64,000 bases of DNA, from positions 62,001 through 126,000 of the forward strand of contig NZ_SOFL01000056.1 of NCBI RefSeq assembly GCF_004402695.1, in the 5' to 3' direction. Each line of letters begins with the position of its first letter. The stretch's first letter is position 1. This stretch comes from Cryobacterium adonitolivorans (GTDB taxonomy: Bacteria > Actinomycetota > Actinomycetes > Actinomycetales > Microbacteriaceae). A program made the position numbers and the translations under genes. The notes below the pieces were generated by a model. That model did not search any database. It was not told where the DNA came from and was given only the letters and a program-made list of their open reading frames with translations. Positions 45,134 through 54,412 of this stretch are shown one piece after another.

Positions 45134-47065
45134 CTAGGCGTCCATCACGTGGACCAGCTCGTCGATGAAGGACGCGAAGTCGACGGAGCGCTTGATCAGG
45201 CGCTGCACCTCGACGCGGTCGGAGAACACCTCGACGAACTGGTCGAAAACCGCCTGGAAGGTGCTGCGGCCGGCGGCGCTGAACGCGATCAGCGCGACCA
45301 CGTTCACCCGGTTGTCGCCCCAGACCATCGGGGCGTCGTTGATCACGATGGCGATGGAGGTTTGCTTGGCGCTCATCGCCATCGCGTGCGGCACGGCGAG
45401 GTTGTCGGTGAACGCGGTGGATGACATGAGCTCCCGCTCGATGGCGCCGTCAACGTAGCTCTGGTCGATGATGCCTCGCGCCATCATGCGCTCGCCCAGC
45501 GCGGTGATCATCGCGGTCTCGTCGGGGGCGTAGAAGTTGCGGGAGAACATCGACTCGTCGAAGAACTGCAGCAGGTCGTCCTTCAGGCGCGCGCGGCGGC
45601 GCATCCGTCGCACCCGGCTGGCGTGCTGGCGGATGCGGTCGACGTCGTTCTGGGTGAGGAACGGCTGGATCACGATGACCCCGTCGGCGTGCAGCTGCGG
45701 GTCGATGGTGGTGAGCACCAGATCGGCGTCGAGCGAGTCCCAGTCCACGTCGGAGCGGGTGATCACCGCGACGACCTCGAGGTCGTCGCCGAGCACCCGT
45801 TCGATACGTTCGCGCAGCAGCACGTGCATGTCGTAGTAGTTGGGGCAGACGATCGCGCAGGAGACCAGCTCCACCCGGCGCACCTGCTGCTCGAGATGCG
45901 CGCCCACGTGCATGGCGATGTAGGCGATCTCGTCGTCGTTGATCACGATCTGCTCGGCGCGCTGCAGTTCGCTGGCGATGTACACCGCCAGCTCGTAGAT
46001 CAGCGGGTACGAGGTCTTGATCGACCGGGTGAGCGGGTTGCGGGAGTACGACTTGTCGTGCGCCCGGTTGATCAGGTTTCGCACGTGCAGGGTCAGCCGC
46101 ACGATGAAGTCGTCGTCGTCGAGGTCGACGAGGTACTCCTGGCTGGCCCGGTCCACGATGGCGCGCATCATCGCGAGCTCCTCCGGTCGCACGTAACTCT
46201 CGATGAGGGTCTCGGCCGGCTGGTCGTGGCCGGGGGTGATCACCCGGGTGGTGAGCAGGAAGGCCAGGTAGGCGAGGTCGCCGCCGCCCAGGCGCACGTC
46301 GAAGTGCTTCGTGATGAGGCCGGACAACGACGTCGCCAGCTCGGACGGCGGTTCGGCCACAGCCGGCGCGGGGGAAAGGTGCTTGGTGACCCGGTCGATG
46401 GCGATGGCCACGTGCAGCAGAACGTTGTTAATGCCGTACTCGTTGACGAAGTAACCCTGGCCGTCGAGCAGTTCGATGAGGTCGGTCTTGAACGCGCCGA
46501 GGCTGTCGGCGCCGGCCTGCCCGGAGGTGAATTCGCGCTGGATCGTCTCCAGGTCGATCATGCCGCGGGCGCTTTCTTCGCGGAACATGCGGCTGAGCAG
46601 CCGGCGCCGGTCGGTTTCCGTGCCGGTGAGGGTGACGACGCTGCCGTGGCGCACCAGGGCCAGGCCGCTGTCGGGCAGCATCAGCCGCACCCGGCCCAGG
46701 TCGGCCTCCACGGTGGAGTCGCTGACGAAGTTCTCCGCGGCCACCTCGTAGACGTCGAGACCGTCGGGCGATTCGGTGAGCCGCCGCACCAGGCTGGAGA
46801 GCCGTTGCTGCGGGGTGTCGGCATCCGTCTCGCGTACCTTGGACCGGTGCTGGGCGGTGAAGCTGGCGAATTCGTCACGGTTGAGCCGATAGCCGGCGGT
46901 GCCGGATTCGATGACGGTGAGCGGATGCGCGGCCGCCTTCACCGCGGTGACATAGCTGCGCACACTGCGCGGGGTAACCCCCAGGCGGTCAGCAAGTTCG
47001 CCTGCCGTGATCCAGCTGGAAGTCTGGGACAGGAGGTCCAGCAACCGCGTCTGTCTATCACTCAT
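45134..47065 (-). CDS. mtlR: MtlR-type PRD-containing mannitol operon regulator
   Basis: The protein has 643 residues. An N-terminal winged helix (TAGELADRLGVTPRSVRSYV) is followed by two PTS regulation domains, a GatB-like EIIB domain with Cys407 (IVCPNYYDMH) and a C-terminal EIIA domain with His560 (NLAVPHAMAMS). This is the layout of MtlR/ManR activators, whose activity is set by HPr- and EIIB-dependent phosphorylation. ATG 47065 is chosen because GGAG lies at good spacing and the homologous region begins there; an in-frame TTG/ATG further upstream would run into the divergent promoter. It is divergent from the PTS operon it presumably controls. Confidence 0.9.
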   Translation of the reverse strand: MSDRQTRLLDLLSQTSSWITAGELADRLGVTPRSVRSYVTAVKAAAHPLTVIESGTAGYRLNRDEFASFTAQHRSKVRETDADTPQQRLSSLVRRLTESPDGLDVYEVAAENFVSDSTVEADLGRVRLMLPDSGLALVRHGSVVTLTGTETDRRRLLSRMFREESARGMIDLETIQREFTSGQAGADSLGAFKTDLIELLDGQGYFVNEYGINNVLLHVAIAIDRVTKHLSPAPAVAEPPSELATSLSGLITKHFDVRLGGGDLAYLAFLLTTRVITPGHDQPAETLIESYVRPEELAMMRAIVDRASQEYLVDLDDDDFIVRLTLHVRNLINRAHDKSYSRNPLTRSIKTSYPLIYELAVYIASELQRAEQIVINDDEIAYIAMHVGAHLEQQVRRVELVSCAIVCPNYYDMHVLLRERIERVLGDDLEVVAVITRSDVDWDSLDADLVLTTIDPQLHADGVIVIQPFLTQNDVDRIRQHASRVRRMRRRARLKDDLLQFFDESMFSRNFYAPDETAMITALGERMMARGIIDQSYVDGAIERELMSSTAFTDNLAVPHAMAMSAKQTSIAIVINDAPMVWGDNRVNVVALIAFSAAGRSTFQAVFDQFVEVFSDRVEVQRLIKRSVDFASFIDELVHVMDA

Positions 47066-47135
47066 CGTGCGCAACTCCATTGTCTCAAGACTAGTCAAGC
47101 AGAGTGCGGCCTTGGCACGGTAGGGCTCCAGCGTG

Positions 47136-47154
47136 TTTCCGCACCCTGCGGAAA
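47136..47154. promoter_or_regulatory. Dyad in the mtlR-PTS divergent region
   Basis: TTTCCGC (47136-47142) and GCGGAAA (47148-47154) form a perfect 7-bp dyad around ACCCT, 71 bp before the mtlR start and 77 bp before the EIIB start. It is a candidate MtlR operator. No clear -35/-10 pair could be assigned in this region. Confidence 0.5.
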
Positions 47155-47230
47155 AGGGTCTGGTGGCGCCGGAAGTGCGAAGAGAGGACAGTAGGTGTTG
47201 CATTCAAAGATCGATGAAAGGAAAGAATCA

Positions 47231-47548
47231 ATGAAGATTCTTATCGTGTGTGGTGCCGGAGCGTCCAGCGCGTTCGTGGCGCACAGGCTGCGGGTCACCG
47301 GCAAGGAACGCGGGCTCACCCTCGCGGTCGTCGCCGGCAGTGAATCGGATCTGCCGTCCTCCCTCGACACCATCGACGTACTCCTGGTCGGTCCCCACCT
47401 CGCCCCCCGCTTCGAGCGCATCAGCGCCCAGGCGAAAGAGCGGGGCGTTGGCGTGGTCCTGCTGCCCGACTCGGTGTTCTCGGCGCGTGACGGCGCCGTG
47501 GCACTCGACCTGGCCGTGGATGCCGAACACGAACGGTCCTGGGTCTGA
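47231..47548 (+). CDS. Stand-alone PTS EIIB component (lactose/cellobiose type)
   Basis: This 105-residue protein has the EIIB phosphate-binding loop MKILIVCGAGASSAFVAHRL with Cys7 as the phosphorylated residue. It has no linked EIIC. MtlA further down already carries its own B domain, so this may phosphorylate or dephosphorylate the regulator MtlR, or serve a permease elsewhere. GAAAGGAAAG precedes ATG 47231; an in-frame start 36 bp upstream is less likely. It is the first gene of the PTS operon. Confidence 0.8.
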   Translation: MKILIVCGAGASSAFVAHRLRVTGKERGLTLAVVAGSESDLPSSLDTIDVLLVGPHLAPRFERISAQAKERGVGVVLLPDSVFSARDGAVALDLAVDAEHERSWV

Positions 47549-47675
47549 CTTACAGGTCAGCCGGATCGCTCCACCCCTGATTGTTGTGCCGGCAGCCGCC
47601 GGCTGCCCGCACGAAGCCGGACCTCGACTGAGGCCCCGGTGACAATCCCACACGTTGGAAAGGCAGGCGCGACAC

Positions 47676-47942
47676 ATGGTCGAACGCACCGTACAGATCG
47701 GATCGGCGCACGGGCTGCACGCGCGCCCCGCGAAACTCTTCACAAAGGCCGCCGCCGCCGCCGGTTCACCGGTCACCCTGCAGAAGGGCGACGGCAAGCC
47801 GGTCAACGCCGCCAGCATCCTCGGCGTCATCTCGCTGGGAATCAACCACGGTGACAGCGTCACCCTCGCCACCGACGGCGACAACGCCGACACCGTGCTC
47901 GACGGCCTCGTCGAGCTCCTCCTCACCGACCACGACGCCTAA
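47676..47942 (+). CDS. ptsH: Phosphocarrier protein HPr
   Basis: HPr (88 residues) carries phosphate from EI to EIIA domains. His15 in GLHARPA is the EI-dependent site. Ser47 in NAASILGVISLG corresponds to the regulatory Ser46. It lies 127 bp after the EIIB gene and 12 bp before ptsI. Finding the general PTS proteins inside a mannitol operon suggests that PTS capacity is coupled to mannitol in this organism. Confidence 0.95.
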   Translation: MVERTVQIGSAHGLHARPAKLFTKAAAAAGSPVTLQKGDGKPVNAASILGVISLGINHGDSVTLATDGDNADTVLDGLVELLLTDHDA

Positions 47943-47954
47943 GCGGACGCGCAC

Positions 47955-49679
47955 ATGATTGAGCTTCAGGGCATCGGGATCGGCCAGGGCGTCGCCATCG
48001 GCCGTGTCCTGCGCATGCCCGAACCGTTGCCGGAGCCGGTCACCACCCGAAGCACCCTCGATCCGGATGCCGAACTGGCCCGGGCGACCGCGTCGATGCA
48101 CGTCGTCGCCGAAGACCTCGAGGCACGGGGCGAGCGCGCCGGCGGCACCGCCCAGGAGGTGCTCGAGGCCCAGGCCATGATGGCCGAGGACCCCACCCTC
48201 ATCGAGGAAGTCACCTCCCGGCTGCACAAGCACCAGACCGCCGAACGCGCCGTGTTCGAGGCCTTCGCCACCTTCCGCGACCAGATGCTGGCCCTCGGCG
48301 GCTACCTCGGTGAGCGTGCTGCCGACCTCGACGACGTGGCCCAGAGGGTCATCGCGAACCTCGGCGGCCTGCCCGCGCCGGGCGTGCCGGATCCCGCCGA
48401 GGCCTTTGTCCTCGTCGCCCATGACCTCGCCCCCGCCGACACGGCCCTGCTCAACCTCGACAAGGTTCTTGGCCTGATCACCATCGACGGCGGACCCACC
48501 TCGCACACCGCCATCCTGGCCCGGGAGAAGTCGATCACCGCGATCGTGGGCACCCACGCGGCCGCGCAGCTCGCCGACGGCGACGAGGTCATCATCGACG
48601 CCGCCAACGGCATCGTGCTCGTGGCCCCCAGCGCCAAACAGCTCGCCGAGGCCCGCGCCCGCATCCTGGCCCGCGAGGCCCGCGCCCTGGCGCCCATCGG
48701 CCCGGGCAGGCTCAAGGACGGCATTCCCGTGCCGCTGCTGGCCAACCTCGGTTCCGCGGATGGCGCCGCGAAGGCCGTCGCCCTCGGCGCCGAAGGCGTG
48801 GGCCTGTTCCGCACCGAATTCCTCTTCCTCGACTCCACCTCCGCCCCCACCGTCACGCAGCAGCGTGAGCAGTACGAGCGGATGCTGCGCGAATTCCCCG
48901 GCCAAAAGGTCGTCGTGCGGGCGCTCGACGCCGGCGCCGACAAGCCGCTGGCATTCCTCAACGACGCCGCCGAGGAGAACCCCGCACTGGGTCTCCGGGG
49001 CCTCCGCGCCCTGCGCGCCAGCGAGGACATCCTGCGCGAGCAGCTCACCGCCCTCGCCGAGGCCGACGCGGCCACCGACGCCGACCTGTGGGTGATGGCG
49101 CCGATGGTGTCCACCGTGGAGGAGGCGGCGTACTTCACGGCCCTCGCCCACGAGTTGGGCCTGAAAACGGCCGGGGTCATGGTCGAGGTGCCGTCAGCGG
49201 CGCTGCTGGCCGACCGCATCCTGGCGCAGACCGACTTCGCGTCGATCGGCACCAACGACCTCACCCAGTACACCCTCGCGGCCGACCGGATGCTTGGCAG
49301 CGTCGCCGCGTTCCAGGACCCGTGGCACCCCGCGGTGCTGCGCCTGGTGGGCGAGGTCGGCGCTGCCGGCGCAAGCCTGGGCAAGCCCGTCGGCGTCTGC
49401 GGCGAGGCCGCGGCCGACCCGCTGCTGGCCGTGGTGCTCGTGGGCCTCGGCGCCACCACCCTGTCGATGTCGGCGTCAGCCCTCGCCGACGTTCGGGCCT
49501 CCCTGGCCGACTTCACACTTGAGCAGGCGCGGCACCTCGCCGCGGCCGCTCTGACCGCCGACGGCGCAGCATCCGCTCGCGCCGCGGCAACTGCAATCGC
49601 ACACAGCTACACCAGCACCGCCCCCACCGGCACGGGCCCTACCGTGCTGACCACCCCCGAGAGAGGTACACAGAAATGA
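47955..49679 (+). CDS. ptsI: PTS enzyme I
   Basis: EI (574 residues, normal length) transfers phosphate from phosphoenolpyruvate to HPr. His184 in GGPTSHTAILAR is the phosphorylated residue. GAEGVGLFRTEFLF, TNDLTQYTLAADR and Cys482 in GVCGEAA belong to the PEP-binding barrel. Its stop overlaps the mtlA start as ATGA, so expression of the two is coupled. Confidence 0.96.
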   Translation: MIELQGIGIGQGVAIGRVLRMPEPLPEPVTTRSTLDPDAELARATASMHVVAEDLEARGERAGGTAQEVLEAQAMMAEDPTLIEEVTSRLHKHQTAERAVFEAFATFRDQMLALGGYLGERAADLDDVAQRVIANLGGLPAPGVPDPAEAFVLVAHDLAPADTALLNLDKVLGLITIDGGPTSHTAILAREKSITAIVGTHAAAQLADGDEVIIDAANGIVLVAPSAKQLAEARARILAREARALAPIGPGRLKDGIPVPLLANLGSADGAAKAVALGAEGVGLFRTEFLFLDSTSAPTVTQQREQYERMLREFPGQKVVVRALDAGADKPLAFLNDAAEENPALGLRGLRALRASEDILREQLTALAEADAATDADLWVMAPMVSTVEEAAYFTALAHELGLKTAGVMVEVPSAALLADRILAQTDFASIGTNDLTQYTLAADRMLGSVAAFQDPWHPAVLRLVGEVGAAGASLGKPVGVCGEAAADPLLAVVLVGLGATTLSMSASALADVRASLADFTLEQARHLAAAALTADGAASARAAATAIAHSYTSTAPTGTGPTVLTTPERGTQK

Positions 49680-51133
49680 CAACGACGTCTGTCACAGAGA
49701 AGAAGGGCGCGAGGGTCCACGTACAGGCCTTCGGCACCTTCCTGAGCGGCATGATCATGCCCAACATCGCGGCGTTCATCGCGTGGGGCATCATCACCGC
49801 CTTCTTCATCCCCACCGGTTGGACCCCGAACGAGACCCTGGTCGCGCTCGTTGACCCGATGATCTTGTACCTACTCCCGTTGCTGATCGCCAACACCGGT
49901 GGCCGGATGGTCTACGGCACCCGCGGTGGAGTGATCGCCTCGATCGCCACCATGGGTGTCATCGTCGGCAGCTCGATCCCGATGTTCATCGGTGCGATGA
50001 TCGTCGGGCCGCTGTCCGCGTGGATCCTGATGAAGGTCGACAAGATCTGGGCCGGCAAGATCAAGCCCGGCTTCGAGATGCTGGTGGACAACTTCTCGGC
50101 CGGTATCCTCGGCTTCGCCCTGGCCCTGGGTGCGTTCTTCGGAATCGCCCCGCTGGTCACCGGCCTGAGCGCCTTCCTCGAGACGATCGTGGACTGGCTC
50201 ATCGTCAACGGTCTGCTGCCGATCGCGTCGATCTTCATCGAACCGGGCAAGATCCTCTTCCTCAACAACGCCATCAACCACGGGGTGCTCACCCCCATCG
50301 GTGTGCAGCAGGTCCAGGAGAGCGGCAAGTCCATCCTGTTCCTGCTTGAAGCGAACCCCGGCCCCGGCCTGGGCATCCTGCTCGCGTTCACGTTCTTCGG
50401 CACGGGCCTGGCCCGCGCGAGTGCACCCGGCGCGATCATCATCCAGTTCCTCGGTGGCATCCACGAGATCTACTTCCCGTACGTGCTGATGAAGCCGATG
50501 CTGATCCTCGCCGCCATCGGTGGCGGTATGACCGGTGTCGCCGTGAACGTCGCCTTCCAGACCGGCCTGCGCGCCCCCGCCTCGCCCGGCAGCATCATCG
50601 CCGTGCTGGCCCAGACGCCGGCAACCGACTATGTCGGAGTGATCCTCTCGGTCATCGCCTCCGCCGGTGTCTCGTTCGCGATCGGTGGTGTCATCCTCCG
50701 CGCCAGCCGCAAAAAGGACCTCGCCGCGGCGAACGACACCGCACTGGCCGAAGCCATCGCCAAGACCGAAGCCAACAAGGGCAAGTCCAGCTCGATCCTG
50801 GGCAACCTGGGCGCCACGGCCACCACCGCAACCGCTGTGAAGAGCATCGTCTTCGCCTGCGACGCCGGCATGGGCTCCAGCGCCATGGGCGCCTCGGTGC
50901 TGCGCAACAAGATCAAGAAGGCCGGCATCGAAGGGGTCACGGTGACCAACCAGGCCATCGCCAACCTCGACGGCACCGCCGACCTCGTGATCACCCACCA
51001 GGACCTGACGGACCGGGCCCGCGGAAAGAGCCCCAAGTCGGTTCACGTGTCGGTGGAGAACTTCATGAACAGCCCGAAGTATGACGAGGTCGTGCAGTCC
51101 CTGCAGGGCACGAACGAAGGAGTGACACAGTAA
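49676..51133 (+). CDS. mtlA: Mannitol-specific PTS EIICB
   Basis: The protein has 485 residues. The membrane EIIC domain has about six to eight helices and the family motif [15 protein letters not shown]. The C-terminal EIIB domain carries Cys395 in [14 protein letters not shown]. The EIIA domain that E. coli MtlA carries is absent and is supplied by the next gene. It takes up mannitol as mannitol-1-phosphate. Start and stop overlap ptsI and mtlF. Confidence 0.95.
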   Translation: MTTTSVTEKKGARVHVQAFGTFLSGMIMPNIAAFIAWGIITAFFIPTGWTPNETLVALVDPMILYLLPLLIANTGGRMVYGTRGGVIASIATMGVIVGSSIPMFIGAMIVGPLSAWILMKVDKIWAGKIKPGFEMLVDNFSAGILGFALALGAFFGIAPLVTGLSAFLETIVDWLIVNGLLPIASIFIEPGKILFLNNAINHGVLTPIGVQQVQESGKSILFLLEANPGPGLGILLAFTFFGTGLARASAPGAIIIQFLGGIHEIYFPYVLMKPMLILAAIGGGMTGVAVNVAFQTGLRAPASPGSIIAVLAQTPATDYVGVILSVIASAGVSFAIGGVILRASRKKDLAAANDTALAEAIAKTEANKGKSSSILGNLGATATTATAVKSIVFACDAGMGSSAMGASVLRNKIKKAGIEGVTVTNQAIANLDGTADLVITHQDLTDRARGKSPKSVHVSVENFMNSPKYDEVVQSLQGTNEGVTQ

Positions 51134-51573
51134 TGACCCAGAGCATTCTGGAACCGCAGAACGTGGTGGCCGCGGGCGCGGCCACCACGCGGGACGAAGC
51201 CATCCGAGAGGCTGGTGCCCTGTTGGTCACCGCCGGAGCGGTCAAGCAGGAGTACGTCGACTCGATGTTCGTGCGCGAAAACTCCGTCTCGACCTACATG
51301 GGCAACTTCCTGGCGATCCCGCACGGCACCAACGACGCGAAGGAGTCGATCGTGCGATCGGCTCTCTCGCTGGTGCGGTACGCGGAGCCGATCGACTGGG
51401 ACGGCCAGCCCGTCAAGTTCGCGGTCGGCATCGCCGGCCTGAACAACGAACACCTGGAGATCCTCTCCAAGATCGCAATCGTCTTCTCCGACGAGGACGA
51501 AGTACAGAAACTGATCGACGCTGGTTCGCAGGACGACATCTTCGCCCTGCTCGAGGAGGTAAACGCAGAATGA
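51133..51573 (+). CDS. mtlF: Mannitol-specific PTS EIIA
   Basis: EIIA (146 residues) passes phosphate from HPr to MtlA. His64 in [15 protein letters not shown] is the phosphorylation site and [10 protein letters not shown] is a further family segment. The start overlaps mtlA (TAATG) and the end overlaps mtlD (ATGA). Confidence 0.95.
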   Translation: MTQSILEPQNVVAAGAATTRDEAIREAGALLVTAGAVKQEYVDSMFVRENSVSTYMGNFLAIPHGTNDAKESIVRSALSLVRYAEPIDWDGQPVKFAVGIAGLNNEHLEILSKIAIVFSDEDEVQKLIDAGSQDDIFALLEEVNAE

Positions 51574-52718
51574 AAGCCATTCACTTCGGCGCGGGCAACA
51601 TCGGCCGCGGCTTCGTAGGTCTCCTGCTTCACGAGGCCGGTTATGAGGTTGTCTTCGCCGATGTGAATGCCCCTCTCATTGAGGCGCTGCAGCAGGCGCC
51701 GTCGTACACCGTGCACGAGGCGGGGGAGACCCCCACCGACAAGGTGGTCGACAACTTCCGCGCTCTCAACAGCGCCACCCACGAGGCCGATCTCATCACC
51801 GAGATCGCCACGGCGGATGCGGTCACCACCGCCGTGGGACCCACCGTGCTGCGGTTCGTGGCCCCGGTCATCGCGGCGGGCCTGGCCCGCCGCGAGGCCG
51901 GGTTGCCCCCGCTGGCCGTGATGGCCTGCGAGAACGCGATCAACGCCACCGATGTGCTCGCCGAGCAGGTCTGGGCGAACGTGCCAGAGAGTGAGCGCGC
52001 CGCCCTGGAAGGCCGGGTGGCCTTCGCCAACACTGCCGTGGATCGCATCGTTCCCGGCCAGGCTGCGGATGCCGGCATCGATGTCACCGTCGAGGCCTTC
52101 TACGAGTGGGTCATCGAAAGTCCCGCGTTCGGCTCCGCCCCGCCGGTGATCCCCGGCGCCACGTTCGTTCAGGACCTCGCGCCCTACATCGAGCGCAAGC
52201 TCTTCACCGTGAACACCGGACACGCCACCGTCGCCTACCTCGGCACCCAGGCCGGCGTCTCCAAGCTCTCCGACGCCCTCCTGGTGCCGTCCGTCGCGGA
52301 TGGCGCCCGCCGGGTGCTCGAAGAGACCAGTGCCCTCCTGGTGGCCAAGCACGGCCTCGACGAAGCCACCCAGCGGGCCTACCGGGAGAAGATCCTCGGC
52401 CGGTTCGCGAACCCGTCCCTGCCGGACACCGTCGAACGCGTCGGCCGTCAGCCGCTGCGCAAGCTCAGCCGGCACGAACGTTTCATCGGCCCGGCCGCCG
52501 AGATCGCCGAGCGCGGCACCCGCCCGGTGGCGCTGCTCGAGGCGATCGCCGCGGCCCTGCGCTTCGACGTTGCCGACGACGAACAGAGCGTCGAACTGGG
52601 GCGGATGCTGGCCAGCGACTCCGCCGAGACCATTGTGGCGAACGTATGCGGGCTTGAGGCCACGCATCCGCTCTACGCCGATGTGCTCGAGGTCGTGGAA
52701 GCGGCCCGGAGATTATAG
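51570..52718 (+). CDS. mtlD: Mannitol-1-phosphate 5-dehydrogenase
   Basis: The enzyme (382 residues) oxidises mannitol-1-phosphate to fructose-6-phosphate with [23 protein letters not shown] is the coenzyme-binding N-terminus. [18 protein letters not shown] holds the catalytic Lys, Asn and His typical of the long-chain polyol dehydrogenases. It is the last gene of the PTS operon and feeds glycolysis. Confidence 0.96.
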   Translation: MKAIHFGAGNIGRGFVGLLLHEAGYEVVFADVNAPLIEALQQAPSYTVHEAGETPTDKVVDNFRALNSATHEADLITEIATADAVTTAVGPTVLRFVAPVIAAGLARREAGLPPLAVMACENAINATDVLAEQVWANVPESERAALEGRVAFANTAVDRIVPGQAADAGIDVTVEAFYEWVIESPAFGSAPPVIPGATFVQDLAPYIERKLFTVNTGHATVAYLGTQAGVSKLSDALLVPSVADGARRVLEETSALLVAKHGLDEATQRAYREKILGRFANPSLPDTVERVGRQPLRKLSRHERFIGPAAEIAERGTRPVALLEAIAAALRFDVADDEQSVELGRMLASDSAETIVANVCGLEATHPLYADVLEVVEAARRL

Positions 52719-52725
52719 GGATGAA

Positions 52726-52755
52726 TTGCCAAAGGGCAATCGCATAGCATAGGAT
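52726..52755 (+). promoter_or_regulatory. Promoter of the infA-rpmJ-rpsM-rpoA segment
   Basis: TTGCCA (52726-52731) and TAGGAT (52750-52755) are separated by 18 bp, starting only 8 bp after the mtlD stop. TTGCC and GGCAA also form a small dyad over the -35 region. The transcript would have about 87 nt of leader, containing GTGTCTTAGG (52789-52798), which recurs in the rplM leader. Confidence 0.55.
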
Positions 52756-52848
52756 AAATCCTTGGTGTCTAGCACTGCCTTTGTTGGCGTGTCTTAGGTG
52801 CCACAATCCCCGCAAGACCAGCAACCAATACTTTAGCGATAGTGAGTT

Positions 52849-53070
52849 ATGGCCAAAAAAGACGGTGTCATCGAGATCGAGGGCGCAGTAGTCGAAGCTC
52901 TTCCCAACGCGATGTTTCGTGTTGAGTTGACAAACGGCCACAAAGTTCTTGCCCACATTTCGGGCAAGATGCGTCAGCACTACATCCGCATCCTTCCTGA
53001 GGACCGCGTGATCGTGGAACTGAGCCCTTACGACCTGACCCGCGGTCGGATCGTATACCGCTACAAGTAA
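52849..53070 (+). CDS. infA: Translation initiation factor IF-1
   Basis: IF-1 (73 residues) is a single OB fold that blocks the A site during initiation. [20 protein letters not shown] and [19 protein letters not shown] are diagnostic. The ribosome-binding site is weak (AGTGAGTT). Confidence 0.97.
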   Translation: MAKKDGVIEIEGAVVEALPNAMFRVELTNGHKVLAHISGKMRQHYIRILPEDRVIVELSPYDLTRGRIVYRYK

Positions 53071-53137
53071 GCGTTGCTGTAAGTAACGGCCCGCGGCATT
53101 CCGTGGGTACGAAGACAGCGATTACAAGGACACACCC

Positions 53138-53251
53138 ATGAAGGTCAAGCCCAGCGTCAAGAAGATCTGTGACAAGTGCAAGGTCATCCGCCGTAACGGC
53201 AACGTGATGGTCATCTGCGAGAACCCGCGTCACAAGCAGCGTCAGGGCTAG
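53138..53251 (+). CDS. rpmJ: 50S ribosomal protein L36
   Basis: L36 is 37 residues long. [20 protein letters not shown] has the zinc-ribbon Cys11 and Cys14, completed by Cys27 and His32, so this is the zinc-binding form. ACAAGGA lies upstream. Two copies of the dispersed repeat follow directly. Confidence 0.96.
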   Translation: MKVKPSVKKICDKCKVIRRNGNVMVICENPRHKQRQG

Positions 53252-53252
53252 T

Positions 53253-53308
53253 GGTTTCGACAGGCTCAACCGCCGGGTAGTTCGCCGGATGTCGAGCTTG
53301 TCAAGACA
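53253..53308. repeat. Two diverged dispersed TCGA repeats in opposite orientation
   Basis: GGTTTCGACAGGCTCAACCG (53253-53275) and GTCGAGCTTGTCAAGACA (53291-53308) lie back to back between rpmJ and rpsM. As inverted copies they could form a long stem in the transcript. Confidence 0.6.
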
Positions 53309-53429
53309 ATCAGCACGACACAACTAAATACATAGCAGTGCCGGGAACCCTTCGGGGTGACACCATCGGTCGGAGGCCGATGCACAGGTGCTGCTACAGA
53401 CCTCCACTCATCCCACAGGAGAAGCCACA

Positions 53430-53804
53430 ATGGCACGTCTAGCCGGCGTAGACATTCCGCGCGATAAGCGCGTGGAAGTTGCACTTACTTACATTTTCGG
53501 TGTTGGCCGCACGAGGGCACTCAAGACCCTCGCCGACACTGAGATCGATGGAAACATCCGCGTCAAGGACCTGACCGACGACCAGCTCGTCCAGCTCCGC
53601 GACTACATCGAAGGAACCTTCAAGATCGAGGGTGACCTTCGCCGTGAGGTTGCCGCTGACATCCGCCGCAAGGTCGAGATCGGTAGCTACGAAGGTATTC
53701 GTCACCGCAAGGGCCTGCCCGTTCGCGGCCAGCGCACCAAGACCAACGCTCGCACCCGCAAGGGCCCGAAGCGCACCGTAGCCGGCAAGAAGAAGGCGCG
53801 CTAG
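53430..53804 (+). CDS. rpsM: 30S ribosomal protein S13
   Basis: S13 (124 residues) contacts P-site tRNA and the intersubunit bridge. [20 protein letters not shown] and [20 protein letters not shown] are diagnostic. ACAGGAG precedes ATG 53430. Confidence 0.97.
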   Translation: MARLAGVDIPRDKRVEVALTYIFGVGRTRALKTLADTEIDGNIRVKDLTDDQLVQLRDYIEGTFKIEGDLRREVAADIRRKVEIGSYEGIRHRKGLPVRGQRTKTNARTRKGPKRTVAGKKKAR

Positions 53805-53846
53805 GCCTCGCCTAGCCCGTCACGCCTCTAGGATTCAGGAGAAATC

Positions 53847-54245
53847 ATGGCAGCACCAAAGTCGGCCGTTCGGAAGCCGCGTAAGAAAGAAAAGAAGAAC
53901 ATTGCTGTGGGCCAGGCCCACATCAAGAGCACCTTCAACAACACCATCGTCTCGATCACCGACACCACCGGTGCGGTCATCAGCTGGGCGTCCTCAGGTG
54001 GAGTCGGCTTCAAGGGTTCGCGCAAGTCGACCCCGTTCGCCGCTCAGCTGGCCGCCGAGTCGGCTGCCCGCCAGGCGCAGGAGCACGGCATGAAGAAGGT
54101 TGACGTCTTCGTCAAGGGACCGGGTTCAGGCCGCGAAACGGCTATCCGTTCGCTGCAGGCTGCCGGCCTCGAAGTTGGCTCGATCAACGACGTGACGCCC
54201 CAGGCCCACAACGGTTGCCGTCCCCCGAAGCGCCGCCGCGTTTAA
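53847..54245 (+). CDS. rpsK: 30S ribosomal protein S11
   Basis: S11 (132 residues) lies on the 30S platform. [19 protein letters not shown] and the terminal [15 protein letters not shown] are typical. The usual next gene, rpsD, is missing; a strong hairpin and rpoA follow. Confidence 0.97.
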   Translation: MAAPKSAVRKPRKKEKKNIAVGQAHIKSTFNNTIVSITDTTGAVISWASSGGVGFKGSRKSTPFAAQLAAESAARQAQEHGMKKVDVFVKGPGSGRETAIRSLQAAGLEVGSINDVTPQAHNGCRPPKRRRV

Positions 54246-54259
54246 TTCCTTTCAGTGAC

Positions 54260-54309
54260 TGGCGATTGGGCTTGTCTGGGTCGAAAGATCCGGGCAGGCT
54301 CACTCGCCG
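54260..54309 (+). promoter_or_regulatory. Long hairpin with GAAA tetraloop between rpsK and rpoA
   Basis: GGGCTTGTCTGGGTC (54268-54282) pairs with GATCCGGGCAGGCTC (54287-54301) over 15 bp, including several G-U pairs, around GAAA. GGCGA (54261-54265) and TCGCC (54304-54308) extend it with one mismatch. G-U pairs on the sense strand only mean the fold is better as RNA than as DNA. A second, bulged hairpin (CGAC-GGGCC arms) follows at about 54317-54352. This is the slot where rpsD normally lies. Confidence 0.65.
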
Positions 54310-54412
54310 TTCACCGCGACAGGGCCGCTTTTCGCGGGCCCGTCGAGACTCACAATTTCACAACTCGCCAACAAGTGTCATATAGCGGACACTTCGCCGA
54401 AAGGAATCAATA

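Noticed and set aside
45623-47194. A 523-codon plus-strand frame opposite mtlR
   Set aside because: MtlR on the other strand has clear domains and catalytic residues; this frame has none.
47766-49151. A 461-codon frame antisense to ptsH and ptsI
   Set aside because: It is a shadow of two certain genes, with low-complexity Gly/Glu/Val composition.
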